Source: Pseudorhodobacter antarcticus
GTDB lineage: Bacteria > Pseudomonadota > Alphaproteobacteria > Rhodobacterales > Rhodobacteraceae
DNA: 40,952 nucleotides
NCBI GenBank assembly: GCA_945862465.1
Contig: CAMAYO010000016.1
Location: 1 to 40,952, forward strand
Direction: 5' to 3'
A program made the translations under genes and the position numbers. Within the stretch, counting starts at the first letter, position 1; every line of letters starts with the position of its first letter. Positions 22,479 to 31,981 of this stretch are shown in pieces. The notes beneath the pieces were generated by a model. That model was not told where the DNA came from, did no database searches, and saw only the letters and a list, made by a program, of their open reading frames with translations.

Positions 22479-24782
22479 ATGGACAAACTCGCCGAGATTC
22501 CAACCGGAATAGACCCTGTCTGTGGCATGACGGTAAAGATCACCGAGACCAGCCGCAAACACGACCATCAGGGCACGACCTATCACTTCTGCGGGGAAAA
22601 GTGCCGAACGCGGTTCAAGGCGGACCCCTATTTCTACCTGTCAGGCAATGCGAAAATTCGCGGCAAGCTGGCGGTGAAAGGGGTAAGCTACACCTGCCCG
22701 ATGGATCCCGAAGTGGTGCAAGACACTCCCGGCACCTGCCCCAAATGCGGCATGGCGCTAGAGCCTATGACCCCCTCGACCGCGCCCTCGCCCGAACTGG
22801 TCGATTTCACCCGCCGCATGGGGATTTCGGGGGCCTTATCCGTGCCCTTGGTGATCCTGACCATGGGGCCGATGCTGGGGCTTTCTCTGCCTATGGCGTG
22901 GCATCCGTATCTGAACTATGCCCAAGCCACCCTTGCCAGCCCCGTTGTGCTGTGGGCCGCCTTGCCTTTCTTCCAGCGTGCCCGCGACAGCTTGCTGAAC
23001 CGCAGCCCCAATATGTGGACGCTGATCGGGCTTGGGGTGGCGGCAGCTTACACCTATTCGCTACTTGCCACCTTTGCCCCTTGGGTCTTTCCGCCCGCCT
23101 ATCAAGGTGCGATGGGGGTTGAGACGTATTTTGAAGCCTCGGCCGTCATCATCACCTTGGTCTTTCTGGGCCAAGTGCTGGAACTGCGGGCCCGTGCGCG
23201 CACGGGTGATGCGATCCGCGCGCTGATGGATCTGGCCCCCGCCACTGCCTTGCGCGTGCAGCCCGATGGCACGTTTGAGGTGCCCTTGGAAAACATCATC
23301 GCGGGCGATCTGGTGCGGGTGCGGGCCGGTGACAAAGTGCCGGTCGATGGCGTGGTGGTCGAAGGCGCATCTTCTGTTGATGAAAGCTTGCTGACGGGTG
23401 AGGCGCTGCCCGTGGAAAAGACGCTGGCTGCAGCGCTGACAGGCGGCACGCTGAACGGATCGGGCACGCTGGTGATGCGCGCCACACGGGTGGGTGCTGC
23501 GACCGTCTTGGCGCAGATCATCGACATGGTGGCCGCCGCCCGCCGTTCGCGCGCGCCCATTCAGGCACTGGCCGACAGGGTGGCGGCGTGGTTTGTGCCC
23601 ACGGTGGTTGGGGTGGCGCTGGCCTCTTTCGCCGGATGGATGGCCTTTGGGCCAACGCCCGGATTTCTTTATGCCATGGCGGCGGCCGTGTCCGTGCTGA
23701 TCATCGCCTGCCCCTGCGCGCTTGGCCTTGCCACGCCCATTTCCATCACCACGGCGGCGGGGCGGGGGGCCTCGGTCGGGGTGCTGATCAAAGACGCCGC
23801 AGCGCTAGAGGCTTTGGCCAAAGTAGATACGCTGGTGATTGACAAGACTGGCACGTTGACGCTGGGCCGGCCTGTGGTCAGCGACGTGGTTGATCTGGGT
23901 GCTGGCAGCGCTGACGACGTGCTGAGGCTGGCCGCAGCCCTGGAACAAGGCGCAAGCCATCCCTTGGCCAAAGCCATAACGGGTGCGGCAAGCAACAAGG
24001 GCCTTACCCTTCCTGCCGTCACCCAATTTGAAACTGTCGCAGGGCAGGGTGTTAGGGCCGATCTGGGCGCAACCCGACTGGGCTTGGGCAACGCTGCCCT
24101 GCTGGCAACGCTTGGCGTGGCGCTGCCGCCCGAGGTTGCAGCCCAAGCGCAGGCTTTGCGCGAAAGGGGCAAAACGGTGATGTTCTTAACGCAAGGGAGC
24201 ACGTTGTCTGGCCTGATCGCCGCGGTTGATCCTCTCAAACCCAACACCGTCCAAGCGCTGGCCAAACTGCACGCGCAGGGCCTGACCATTGTGATGGCGA
24301 CGGGTGATGCGCAAGCGACGGCGCAAGCCGTGGCGCAAAGCTTGGGGCTCATGCAAATCAAAGCGGGTCTGCTGCCCGAAGGTAAGGCGGCGCTGATTGC
24401 TCAGATGCGCACCAAGGGCCATGTCGTCGCCATGGCTGGCGACGGTGTGAACGACGCGCCCGCTTTGGCCTTGGCCGATGTGGGCATCGCCATGGGCCCC
24501 GGATCGGATGTGGCGGTGGAAAGTGCGGGCATCACGCTGCTCAGCGGCGACCTTTTGGGCATCTCCCGCGCCGTTACCCTGTCGCGCGCCACGATGCGCA
24601 ACATCCGGCAAAACCTGCTCTTCGCCTTTGGCTACAACGCCGTCTGCATCCCCGTGGCCGCAGGCCTACTTTACCCCGTAACGGGCCTTGTCCTATCGCC
24701 CATGATCGCCGCCGCCGCGATGAGCTTATCGTCGGTGTCGGTCATCACCAACGCCCTGCGTCTGCGCGCTCTTAAACTCTAA
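22479..24782 (+). CDS. copA: copper-type P1B ATPase with YHS and HMBD N-terminus
   Basis: 767 residues. A YHS-like metal domain (about residues 12-60: DPVCGM, then YHFCGEKC) is followed by a heavy-metal-binding segment (about 72-98: YTCPMDPEVV, CPKCGM). The P1B core has six to eight membrane helices, the CPC motif at 411-413, the phosphorylated Asp D455 in DKTGT, SLLTGEALPVEK in the actuator domain, and GDGVNDAPALA. There is no classical GMTCxxC heavy-metal domain. It should export Cu(I) or a similar soft metal from the cytoplasm. GAGGAG precedes the ATG. Relation to the preceding sulfite genes is unclear; it may have its own promoter in the 77-base gap. Confidence 0.88.
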   Translation: MDKLAEIPTGIDPVCGMTVKITETSRKHDHQGTTYHFCGEKCRTRFKADPYFYLSGNAKIRGKLAVKGVSYTCPMDPEVVQDTPGTCPKCGMALEPMTPSTAPSPELVDFTRRMGISGALSVPLVILTMGPMLGLSLPMAWHPYLNYAQATLASPVVLWAALPFFQRARDSLLNRSPNMWTLIGLGVAAAYTYSLLATFAPWVFPPAYQGAMGVETYFEASAVIITLVFLGQVLELRARARTGDAIRALMDLAPATALRVQPDGTFEVPLENIIAGDLVRVRAGDKVPVDGVVVEGASSVDESLLTGEALPVEKTLAAALTGGTLNGSGTLVMRATRVGAATVLAQIIDMVAAARRSRAPIQALADRVAAWFVPTVVGVALASFAGWMAFGPTPGFLYAMAAAVSVLIIACPCALGLATPISITTAAGRGASVGVLIKDAAALEALAKVDTLVIDKTGTLTLGRPVVSDVVDLGAGSADDVLRLAAALEQGASHPLAKAITGAASNKGLTLPAVTQFETVAGQGVRADLGATRLGLGNAALLATLGVALPPEVAAQAQALRERGKTVMFLTQGSTLSGLIAAVDPLKPNTVQALAKLHAQGLTIVMATGDAQATAQAVAQSLGLMQIKAGLLPEGKAALIAQMRTKGHVVAMAGDGVNDAPALALADVGIAMGPGSDVAVESAGITLLSGDLLGISRAVTLSRATMRNIRQNLLFAFGYNAVCIPVAAGLLYPVTGLVLSPMIAAAAMSLSSVSVITNALRLRALKL

Positions 24783-24840
24783 CCTGCGTCATTTGGGCTA
24801 AAACCTACCCCAGCTTTGGGCCTTTGGGGCCAAAAGCAAC

Positions 24841-24864
24841 GGGCCGAGGATCTCTCCTCGGCCC
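24841..24864. terminator. bidirectional-looking hairpin between copA and the MHS transporter
   Basis: GGGCCGAGGA (24841-24850) and TCCTCGGCCC (24855-24864) form a perfect 10-bp stem with a TCTC loop. On the minus strand it is followed by GTTGCTTTTGG, a modest T run, so it mainly serves the transporter gene that ends at 24893. It also lies 58 bases after the copA stop and may block read-through both ways. Confidence 0.65.
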
Positions 24865-24892
24865 GCGCCATGTCACATTTTGTTAGAGTGGA

Positions 24893-26968
24893 TCACTCTT
24901 CGAAGATCGACTTTTTATGTGTGCCGTTGGGCACAAACAGAACACCGATCACAACGGTCATCAGCGCCACCACGATCGCGTACCAAAGACCAGCATAGAT
25001 GTCGCCGGATTGGGCCGAGATGGCGAAGGCCGTGGCGGGCAGCAAGCCGCCAAACCAGCCGTTGCCGATGTGGTAGGGCAGCGACAGGCCAGAATAGCGG
25101 ATGCGTGTCGGGAACAGTTCGACCAGCATGGCCGCAATCGGGCCGTACACCATGGTCACCAGCACGATCAGATAGGTCAGGATCGCGATGATCGTGATCT
25201 TTTGTGCGGTGAACACGTCTAGGATGTTCTCGGCTTTGGCAACGGTCAGATTGTCCTTGGCCACCAGCGGATAGCCCGCTGCCGTCAAGGCATCTGCCAC
25301 GCCTTTGTCAAACGCGCCTTTGATGCCGCCAACTTTGGCCGCCTCGGCTTTGGCGGCGTCCAACGGGGCCAGCAAAGCTGCCGGAACCGCCGCACGCGCC
25401 GCCGCAAGGGCCGCCTCTGCCGGAGCGACGGCAGCATTTGCCGCATCCAGTGCCGTTTGCGCCGTTGCCTTGGCCGCGTCGTCGGCTGCGGCTTTCAGCG
25501 CCTTCTCAGCCGCTGCAACGCCTGTTTTGGCTGCCGATGCGGCTTTATCTGCTTCGTCCAAGGCCGTCATCAGGCCTTGATCAATGGCAGCCTTAGCGGT
25601 GTCGACCACGGCTTTGGCCGCAGCGATATCGGCTGTGTTCTTGGCCACGTCATAGGCTGCAATCTCGGTCTCGCCCACTTTGATCACAGCCGGTTCGCCC
25701 GCTGCGCCATCCACAGTCACCGAATTGACCGAGAAGCCGTAAAGTTTGGCCTTCGCGATGTCACAGGAATTGGTGAACTTCACCGTGCCTGTCGGGTTGA
25801 ACTGGAACGAGCAATCCGCCGGGTCTGCCGTCACGGTGACAGGGGTTTGTTGGGCGGCGTGCAGCATCGGGTTGGCGGTCTGGGTCAGCAGCGTGAACAC
25901 CGGGAAATAGGTGACCGCCGCAATCAAGCAACCCGCCAGAATGATCGGCTTGCGGCCGATACGGTCTGACATGCGACCAAAGATGATGAAACCGGCAGTT
26001 CCCAAAACCAGCGACCAAGCCACAAACACGTTGGCCGAGAAGCTGTCAACCTTGATCACGTTTTGCATGAAGAACAGGGCGTAGAACTGCCCCGAATACC
26101 AGACCACAGCCTGACCCGCTGTCAAACCCAGCAGGGCGATGAGGGCGATCTTGCCGTTTTTCCAGTTGCCGAAAGCTTCGCGCAGCGGCGCTTTCGAAGC
26201 TGCGCCTTCTTCCTTCATCTTCTTGAAGGCTGGGCTTTCGTTCATTTGCAGGCGGATATACAGCGAGATCAACAAAAGCACGATCGATCCCAAGAACGGG
26301 ATGCGCCAGCCCCAAGCGTTGAACGCTTTCATCATCGAAGGCGAGCCGTCGGCCAGCATCACGGCATTGCCCGCAGCGTCAAGCACCGGCATGTCGGGAT
26401 AGGCCCCGTTGATATATCCCTGAACCGAGATGATCACGATCAGCGACAGCAACAGGCCCAGCGTGGCCGTGGTTTGGATGAAGCTGGTGAAATAGCCACG
26501 TTGGCCCGCTGGAGCGTGTTCAGCCACATAAACGGCAGCGCCGCCATATTCCCCGCCCAAAGCCAAGCCTTGCAACATCCGCAGCGCGATCAGGATGATC
26601 GGGGCTGCGATGCCCCAAGATTGGTAGCCGGGCAACAAGCCGACCAGAAAGGTCGATGCGCCCATGATCAAAATCGTGGCAAGGAAAGTGTATTTCCGCC
26701 CGATCAAGTCGCCCATCGCGCCAAAGAACAGCGCCCCAAACGGCCGCACGATAAAGCCTGCGGCAAAGGCCAGCAGGGCAAACACATTGCGTGTGGCTTC
26801 GGGGAAAGCGGTAAAGTAATTCGCCCCGATGATCGCTGCCAGCGACCCGTAAAGGTAGAAGTCATACCATTCAAAGATGGTGCCCGCCGAGGAGGCGATA
26901 ATAACTTTACGCTCCTCTTTGGTCATCGGACGCGAGCGATTGCTCACGTTTGACGGTTGTTTTGCCAT
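24893..26968 (-). CDS. MHS-family MFS transporter with a large Ala-rich periplasmic insertion
   Basis: 691 residues, against about 430-550 for metabolite:H+ symporters. The family frame is normal: IFEWYDFYLYGSLA in helix 1, GDLIGRKYTF between helices 2 and 3, RMLQGLALGGEYGGAAVYVAEHAP, GRMSDRIGRKP before helix 9, and ELFPTRIRYSGLSLPYHIGNG after helix 10. Between helices 9 and 10, in a loop that should be periplasmic, about 220 residues (roughly 365-585) are inserted. These contain two Cys and a long Ala/Lys/Asp-rich, probably helical stretch. It follows acs by 128 bases on the same strand, so uptake of acetate or another short carboxylate is a reasonable inference. GGGAG precedes the ATG at 26968. 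Confidence 0.85.
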   Translation of the reverse strand: MAKQPSNVSNRSRPMTKEERKVIIASSAGTIFEWYDFYLYGSLAAIIGANYFTAFPEATRNVFALLAFAAGFIVRPFGALFFGAMGDLIGRKYTFLATILIMGASTFLVGLLPGYQSWGIAAPIILIALRMLQGLALGGEYGGAAVYVAEHAPAGQRGYFTSFIQTTATLGLLLSLIVIISVQGYINGAYPDMPVLDAAGNAVMLADGSPSMMKAFNAWGWRIPFLGSIVLLLISLYIRLQMNESPAFKKMKEEGAASKAPLREAFGNWKNGKIALIALLGLTAGQAVVWYSGQFYALFFMQNVIKVDSFSANVFVAWSLVLGTAGFIIFGRMSDRIGRKPIILAGCLIAAVTYFPVFTLLTQTANPMLHAAQQTPVTVTADPADCSFQFNPTGTVKFTNSCDIAKAKLYGFSVNSVTVDGAAGEPAVIKVGETEIAAYDVAKNTADIAAAKAVVDTAKAAIDQGLMTALDEADKAASAAKTGVAAAEKALKAAADDAAKATAQTALDAANAAVAPAEAALAAARAAVPAALLAPLDAAKAEAAKVGGIKGAFDKGVADALTAAGYPLVAKDNLTVAKAENILDVFTAQKITIIAILTYLIVLVTMVYGPIAAMLVELFPTRIRYSGLSLPYHIGNGWFGGLLPATAFAISAQSGDIYAGLWYAIVVALMTVVIGVLFVPNGTHKKSIFEE

Positions 26969-27096
26969 TTTTTCTCTCCCAGTTTGCCCGCCTTTTGTGC
27001 CGGGCTTATAAAACAGTCGGTCCTAAGCGCCTGTCCCTCTCAATCCGGCCCATGACAGGCCAGATCTATTCTCCCAAACCTTGTTTTGGGTTCGGA

Positions 27097-29055
27097 TTAA
27101 ATCTTGTTCATGCGGTTGGCGATCAGGTCATCGACCACGGCAGGGTCTGCCAAGGTGGATGTGTCGCCCATTGCGGCAAAGTCGTTCTCGGCGATCTTGC
27201 GCAGAATGCGGCGCATGATTTTGCCAGAGCGGGTTTTGGGCAGTCCGGGGGCCCACTGGATCAGATCGGGCGTTGCGATCGGCCCAATCTCGGTGCGAAC
27301 CCATTTCACCAGTTCTTTGCGCAGGTCTTCCGAAGGCTCGATCCCGCGCATCAGGGTGACATAGGCATAGATGCCTTGACCCTTGATATCATGAGGGTAA
27401 CCCACCACGGCGCTTTCGGCGACCTTGGGGTGGGCCACAAGGGCGGATTCCACCTCTGCCGTGCCCAAGCGGTGGCCCGAGACGTTCAAGACGTCATCCA
27501 CACGCCCCGTGATCCAGTAATAGCCGTCGGCGTCGCGGCGGCAGCCGTCACCTGTGAAGTAATAGCCCGGGTATTGCGCGAAATACGCCTCTTCAAAGCG
27601 TTTGTGATCGCCCCAAAGCGTGCGCATCTGGCCAGGCCAGCTGTCAGCAATGCACAAAACGCCATCGGTTTCGGTCGCGGTTTGCACCTTGCCTGTGGCT
27701 GCGTCCAACACTTCTGGGCGCACACCGAAGAAGGGTTTGGTGGCCGATCCAGGCTTTTGTGCTATAGCGCCGGGCAAGGGCGTGATGATATGCCCGCCGG
27801 TTTCGGTTTGCCAAAACGTGTCGACGATGGGGCATTTGCCCTTGCCGATGTTGGTGAAATACCAGTTCCACGCTTCTGGATTGATAGGCTCACCCACCGA
27901 GCCGAGCAGGCGGAGAGAGGACAGATCATGTTTCTCGATCAGATCGGTTCCCATGGCCATCAAGCTGCGGATCGCGGTGGGGGCGGTGTAGAACTGGGTG
28001 ACTTTGTGCTTGGCAATCACCTCCCAAAAGCGGCCCGCGTCGGGGAAGGTGGGCACGCCTTCGAACATCACGGTTGTTGCCCCATTGGCCAAGGGGCCAT
28101 AGACGATATAGCTGTGGCCCGTCACCCAACCCACGTCAGCGGTGCACCAAAAGACATCGCCGTCTTTGTAATCAAAGGTCATCTCATGCGTCATGGCCGC
28201 ATAGACCAGATAGCCCGCCGTTGTATGGACAACGCCCTTGGGCTTACCGGTTGAGCCCGAGGTGTAAAGGATGAACAGCGGGTCTTCTGCGCCCATCTCG
28301 GTATAGGGGCAATAGGGGGCTGCTTGGGCCATTTCGGCCTTTAGGTCAAAATCGCGGCCTTCGGTCCAATGGGTTTCATCACCGGTGTGTTTGACGACCA
28401 AGCATTTGACCGAATCCTTGCAATGCAGCAGCGCCTGATCGGTGTTGGATTTGAGCGGCGTTTTCTTGCCCGCGCGGGGGCCGTAATCGGCGGTGATTAC
28501 CACCTTGGCCTCGGAATCGTTGATCCGGTTGGCCAAAGCATCGGGCGAGAAGCCGCCAAAGACGACCGAATGAATGGCCCCGATCCGCGCACAAGCCAGC
28601 ATCGCAAAGGCCGCTTCGGGGATCATCGGCATATAAAGCACGACGCGGTCGCCCTTGGTCACGCCATGGGATTTTAGAACATTGGCCAAGCGGCTGGTTT
28701 GTTCCAAAAGCTCGCCGTAGCTGATGTGGCGGGCAGGGGTTTTGGGATCATCGGGTTCCCAGATGATCGCCGTCTGATTGGCGCGCTTGCCCATATGGCG
28801 GTCGATGCAATTGGCCGAGACATTGGTGGTGCCATCTTCATACCATTTGATCGACACTTCACCCAGTTTGAAGGTGGCGTTCTTGACCTTGGTGAAGGGT
28901 TTGATCCAGTCAATCCGCCGACCTTCTGCCGCCCAGAACGTGTCTGGATCGGCCATCGAGGCCGCATAGCGCGCCACATAGCCTGCGGGCGTCACATTGG
29001 CCTTAGCGACAAAGTCTGCGGTGGCCGTGTAAAGAGCCGGCGCGCGATCATCCAT
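27097..29055 (-). CDS. acs: acetyl-CoA synthetase (AMP-forming)
   Basis: 652 residues, the standard length. Landmarks are the AMP-binding P-loop [11 protein letters not shown], the acetate pocket region [50 protein letters not shown] and the C-terminal hinge. The regulatory Lys lies in [11 protein letters not shown], the site usually controlled by acetylation. It converts acetate, ATP and CoA to acetyl-CoA. AGGGGGG precedes the ATG at 29055. Besides scavenging acetate it could recycle acetate formed by AckA from taurine-derived acetyl phosphate. It is followed on the same strand by the MHS transporter. Confidence 0.96.
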   Translation of the reverse strand: MDDRAPALYTATADFVAKANVTPAGYVARYAASMADPDTFWAAEGRRIDWIKPFTKVKNATFKLGEVSIKWYEDGTTNVSANCIDRHMGKRANQTAIIWEPDDPKTPARHISYGELLEQTSRLANVLKSHGVTKGDRVVLYMPMIPEAAFAMLACARIGAIHSVVFGGFSPDALANRINDSEAKVVITADYGPRAGKKTPLKSNTDQALLHCKDSVKCLVVKHTGDETHWTEGRDFDLKAEMAQAAPYCPYTEMGAEDPLFILYTSGSTGKPKGVVHTTAGYLVYAAMTHEMTFDYKDGDVFWCTADVGWVTGHSYIVYGPLANGATTVMFEGVPTFPDAGRFWEVIAKHKVTQFYTAPTAIRSLMAMGTDLIEKHDLSSLRLLGSVGEPINPEAWNWYFTNIGKGKCPIVDTFWQTETGGHIITPLPGAIAQKPGSATKPFFGVRPEVLDAATGKVQTATETDGVLCIADSWPGQMRTLWGDHKRFEEAYFAQYPGYYFTGDGCRRDADGYYWITGRVDDVLNVSGHRLGTAEVESALVAHPKVAESAVVGYPHDIKGQGIYAYVTLMRGIEPSEDLRKELVKWVRTEIGPIATPDLIQWAPGLPKTRSGKIMRRILRKIAENDFAAMGDTSTLADPAVVDDLIANRMNKI

Positions 29056-29176
29056 GGTATCCCCCCTAGGTCAGTTCCACAGCCCCGTTTTCCCGGCCAT
29101 GGTTTCGGTCTTCATATTCGACGTTTCAAATCTATCGCAAGGCCCAGCTTTCACAAAAAAGGCAAAGTGGCGGTCA

Positions 29177-29199
29177 TGTATACCATTGCATACAGTATA
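29177..29199 (-). promoter_or_regulatory. candidate operator and -10 region of acs
   Basis: In the 272-base gap between the SulP gene and acs, TGTAT (29177-29181) and ATACA (29190-29194) are the arms of an 18-base imperfect palindrome. The arms resemble half-sites of GntR-type repressors. On the minus strand TATACT (29199-29194) directly precedes it and matches a -10 box at 5 of 6 bases, so the palindrome would cover the transcription start of acs. No good -35 is visible at 16-18 bases. The rest of the gap shows no open frame or strong terminator. Confidence 0.4.
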
Positions 29200-29327
29200 G
29201 CAATCGCTGCTTTTTATGCGCAGCCTTTACAGTCCAACCCACCGTGAGCGCAAGAAAATATTGCAACGCCTTGCGTAGGCGACTGAATATTCTGCGCCCG
29301 ATCTTTGGCCCAAGGGGTGTTTTTCGG

Positions 29328-30953
29328 TCATGGTGCCGAATCAAGCTCTGCCAGCGTTTCAACATAACGCACCAAAGGCGGGGCGAGGCCGGCTTTTTCT
29401 AGCACGCGCCTTTGGCTGGGGCGCACGCCCAGCAAGACCATTTGCCCACCCTTGCGCTGGGTGCGCAACGCCAGCAGGTCCAAGGCCCGTGCGCCAGAGC
29501 TGTCGACATAGTCGAGCGCCGTCAGGTCCAGCACGAAATGGCGCGGATGTTCGGCGATTTGGTCCAGCACAGCGCCAGTTTGGGCGGCAGCGCCAAAGAA
29601 ATAGGGGCCAGAGAGGCGCACAACCACGCGGTCAGCGCGGTCGGCGTCTTCGCCTGTATCAATCACGGCGCTATGCGACATCCGCTGCAAAAAGACCAAT
29701 CCGGCCAGCGCAAAGCCCACCACGATGCCTTCGGTCAGGTCGCGGAAGACGACCAAAAGAAAAGTGACAATCACAATCACCGCATCGCTGCGCGAGGTGC
29801 GCAAGAGCATCCAGAACTGGGCTTTGCCCGCCATGTTCCATGCGACAACGCTTAAAAGCCCGGCAAAGACCGCCATGGGAACGAAAGACACCAAGGGGGC
29901 GAGGGCCAGCATAAACCCCAGCACAAAGACGGCGTGCAGCATCCCCGCCACGGGCCCCTTAGCCCCCGCGCTGTGGTTGGTGACGGTGCGGGCCACGGCG
30001 CCGGTGGCATAAACGCCGCCAAAGAAAGCCACCGCGATATTGGCGGCCCCTTCGGCGAAAAGCTCAATCGCGGGGCGGTGGTGGTTGCCTGAAAGGCCAT
30101 CGGCCACTTGGGCTGATAGCAACCCCGTGATCGCGCCCAGCAGGCTGAACTGCAAAGCAAAGGGCAGGCTGCGTTGGATCATCTCCCACGACAGATCGGG
30201 CCAAACGGGGGCGGGCAGAAAGCGGGGCAGGGTGCCAAAGCGGTTGCCCACAAGATCAATCGGCAGGCGCAGCGCCCAAACAGCTAGGCTGACCCCCACC
30301 ACAGCCATTGCCAAATTGGGCCAATGAGGGCGCAGTTTCTTGATGGTTTGCAGCGCCACAATCGTCACCAAGGCCACGGCCATGGCTTGGCCTGACAGGG
30401 TGTCTCTGGCCACCCACAGTGCCCCCAACTTGTCTAAAACGGCGGGCGGTTCGGCCCCCGCAAGGTGCAGGCCCAAAAGCTCTTTGATCTGGCTGGTAAA
30501 GATGATGACCGCGATGCCCGACGTGAAGCCGATTGTCACCGGATAGGGCAGGAATTTCACGTAACTGCCCAGCTTTAGCCCGCCTGCCGCCATCAGGATA
30601 AAGCCCGACAGAAAGGTCGCCACCATCAAGCCCGGCACACCAATCTGCGCCACGCAGGCCGAAACGCCCACGATAAACGCCCCCGCAGGCCCGCCGATCT
30701 GATAGCGTGACCCGCCCAAGGCTGACACTATGAACCCGCCGACAATCGCCGTGAACAAGCCCCGCTCTGGCCCAAGGCCCGAGGCTATGGCAATGGCCAT
30801 CGACAGGGGCAGCGCCACAATCGCCACCGACAGGCCAGCCATGGCATCGGCGCGCAGATCGGCAAAGTGATAACCCTCGCGCCAGACGGTTATGATCTTG
30901 GGCAGAAACTCTGCCGCGCGGTGCTGCGGGGCGGAATGGATTGGGTCGGCCAT
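29328..30953 (-). CDS. SulP family anion transporter with STAS domain
   Basis: 541 residues. The N-terminal membrane part carries the SulP signatures LSVAIVALPLSMAIAIASGLGPERGL and GGPAGAFIVGV. A cytoplasmic STAS domain occupies about residues 435-535, with FVLDLTALDYVDSSGARALDLL holding the conserved Asp/Ser region. SulP proteins carry sulfate, bicarbonate or dicarboxylates at the inner membrane. Sulfate is tempting because sulfite oxidation genes are close, but bicarbonate or C4-dicarboxylates fit equally well. The NHHRPAIELFAEGAAN segment is typical of bacterial members. It is on the same strand as acs but separated by a 272-base gap, so probably transcribed on its own. Confidence 0.88.
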   Translation of the reverse strand: MADPIHSAPQHRAAEFLPKIITVWREGYHFADLRADAMAGLSVAIVALPLSMAIAIASGLGPERGLFTAIVGGFIVSALGGSRYQIGGPAGAFIVGVSACVAQIGVPGLMVATFLSGFILMAAGGLKLGSYVKFLPYPVTIGFTSGIAVIIFTSQIKELLGLHLAGAEPPAVLDKLGALWVARDTLSGQAMAVALVTIVALQTIKKLRPHWPNLAMAVVGVSLAVWALRLPIDLVGNRFGTLPRFLPAPVWPDLSWEMIQRSLPFALQFSLLGAITGLLSAQVADGLSGNHHRPAIELFAEGAANIAVAFFGGVYATGAVARTVTNHSAGAKGPVAGMLHAVFVLGFMLALAPLVSFVPMAVFAGLLSVVAWNMAGKAQFWMLLRTSRSDAVIVIVTFLLVVFRDLTEGIVVGFALAGLVFLQRMSHSAVIDTGEDADRADRVVVRLSGPYFFGAAAQTGAVLDQIAEHPRHFVLDLTALDYVDSSGARALDLLALRTQRKGGQMVLLGVRPSQRRVLEKAGLAPPLVRYVETLAELDSAP

Positions 30954-31039
30954 AGGTTTGTCCCCATACTGGGGCTCCGGTCAGGGGGGCGGCTTGTTGG
31001 CGCAAAGGGGATGTGGCGGAAAATACTGAAACAATCGCC

Positions 31040-31810
31040 TTAGGCGAAAGGATCATCCAGATAACGCACCCCTGTCAAGCACAGCCCTTGCGGCGGGGCC
31101 ACGCTGCCACAGGCGGCGCGGTCGCGCGCGGCCAGTGCCTGACCCACCCGTTCTGGCGCCCAAGCGCCATTTCCCACGCGCACCAAGGTGCCCACCATTG
31201 AGCGGACCTGATTGTGCAAAAACGACCGCGCCCGCAGGGCAAAGCGGTATTCGGTGCCATGGGGCACGGGATGGGCGGTGATTGTCACCTCGTCCAGCGT
31301 TTTTATCGGGCTGTTGGCTTGGCATAGCGCCGAGCGGAAGGTGGTGAAATCATGGTGTCCGACCAAATGCGCAGCCCCCATCTGCATCGCGTCGAGATTG
31401 AGCGGGGTGAGCAGATGCCAAACTTGGCCCGCATCCAGCACGGGCGGCGCGCGGCGGGTCAGGATGCGGTAGAGGTAGCGCCGCTCTAAAGCGCTGAAGC
31501 GGGCGTGAAAATCGTCGGGCACTTGCGCACAGGCCAGAACGGCCACGGGTAGGGGGCGCAGGTGCTGGTTAAGCGCTTGCGACAGGCGAAACGGATCCCA
31601 AGGCTTGATCAAGTCGATATGGGCCACCTGTCCCCGCCCATGCACGCCCGTATCGGTGCGCCCTGCGGCGGCGATGGTGTGGGGGCCGGGTTCCAGCTTG
31701 GCCAAGGCCGCCTCAACCGCCGCTTGCACCGAAGGCCGGCCCTGCGCTTGCCTTTGCCACCCGTTGAAAGGCGCGCCATCATATTCGATCTTTAGGGCAA
31801 AGCGGGGCAT
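31040..31810 (-). CDS. truA: tRNA pseudouridine(38-40) synthase
   Basis: 256 residues when begun at [21 protein letters not shown], the usual family start. The catalytic Asp is D53 in GRTDTGVHG. Also present are [16 protein letters not shown] and [17 protein letters not shown]. It isomerises uridines at positions 38-40 in the anticodon arm of tRNAs. An in-frame ATG six codons upstream (31828) is possible; neither start has a strong ribosome site. The gene is divergent from the YcjX-like gene across 171 bases. Confidence 0.95.
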   Translation of the reverse strand: MPRFALKIEYDGAPFNGWQRQAQGRPSVQAAVEAALAKLEPGPHTIAAAGRTDTGVHGRGQVAHIDLIKPWDPFRLSQALNQHLRPLPVAVLACAQVPDDFHARFSALERRYLYRILTRRAPPVLDAGQVWHLLTPLNLDAMQMGAAHLVGHHDFTTFRSALCQANSPIKTLDEVTITAHPVPHGTEYRFALRARSFLHNQVRSMVGTLVRVGNGAWAPERVGQALAARDRAACGSVAPPQGLCLTGVRYLDDPFA

Positions 31811-31981
31811 CGTGCGGGACCAAGCCATGTGGGTTCAAAGGCCCCGCACTCAAGCAAGCGCCGTTGGACCAAAAGGAAGATGTGCCCCATCCCCTAGCCG
31901 CTTGGGGCGGGTTTCGCAACGGGGGGCTACTTTTGACGGGCGGGAATGCCTATGTAACAAGCGTAAGGGCAGGGGGCCAAT

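Noticed and set aside
26063-28254. Long plus-strand open frames (296 and 434 codons) opposite the MHS transporter and acs.
   Set aside because: They are antisense to genes with full family motifs, have His/Gln/Arg-rich shadow-like composition and no recognisable domain.
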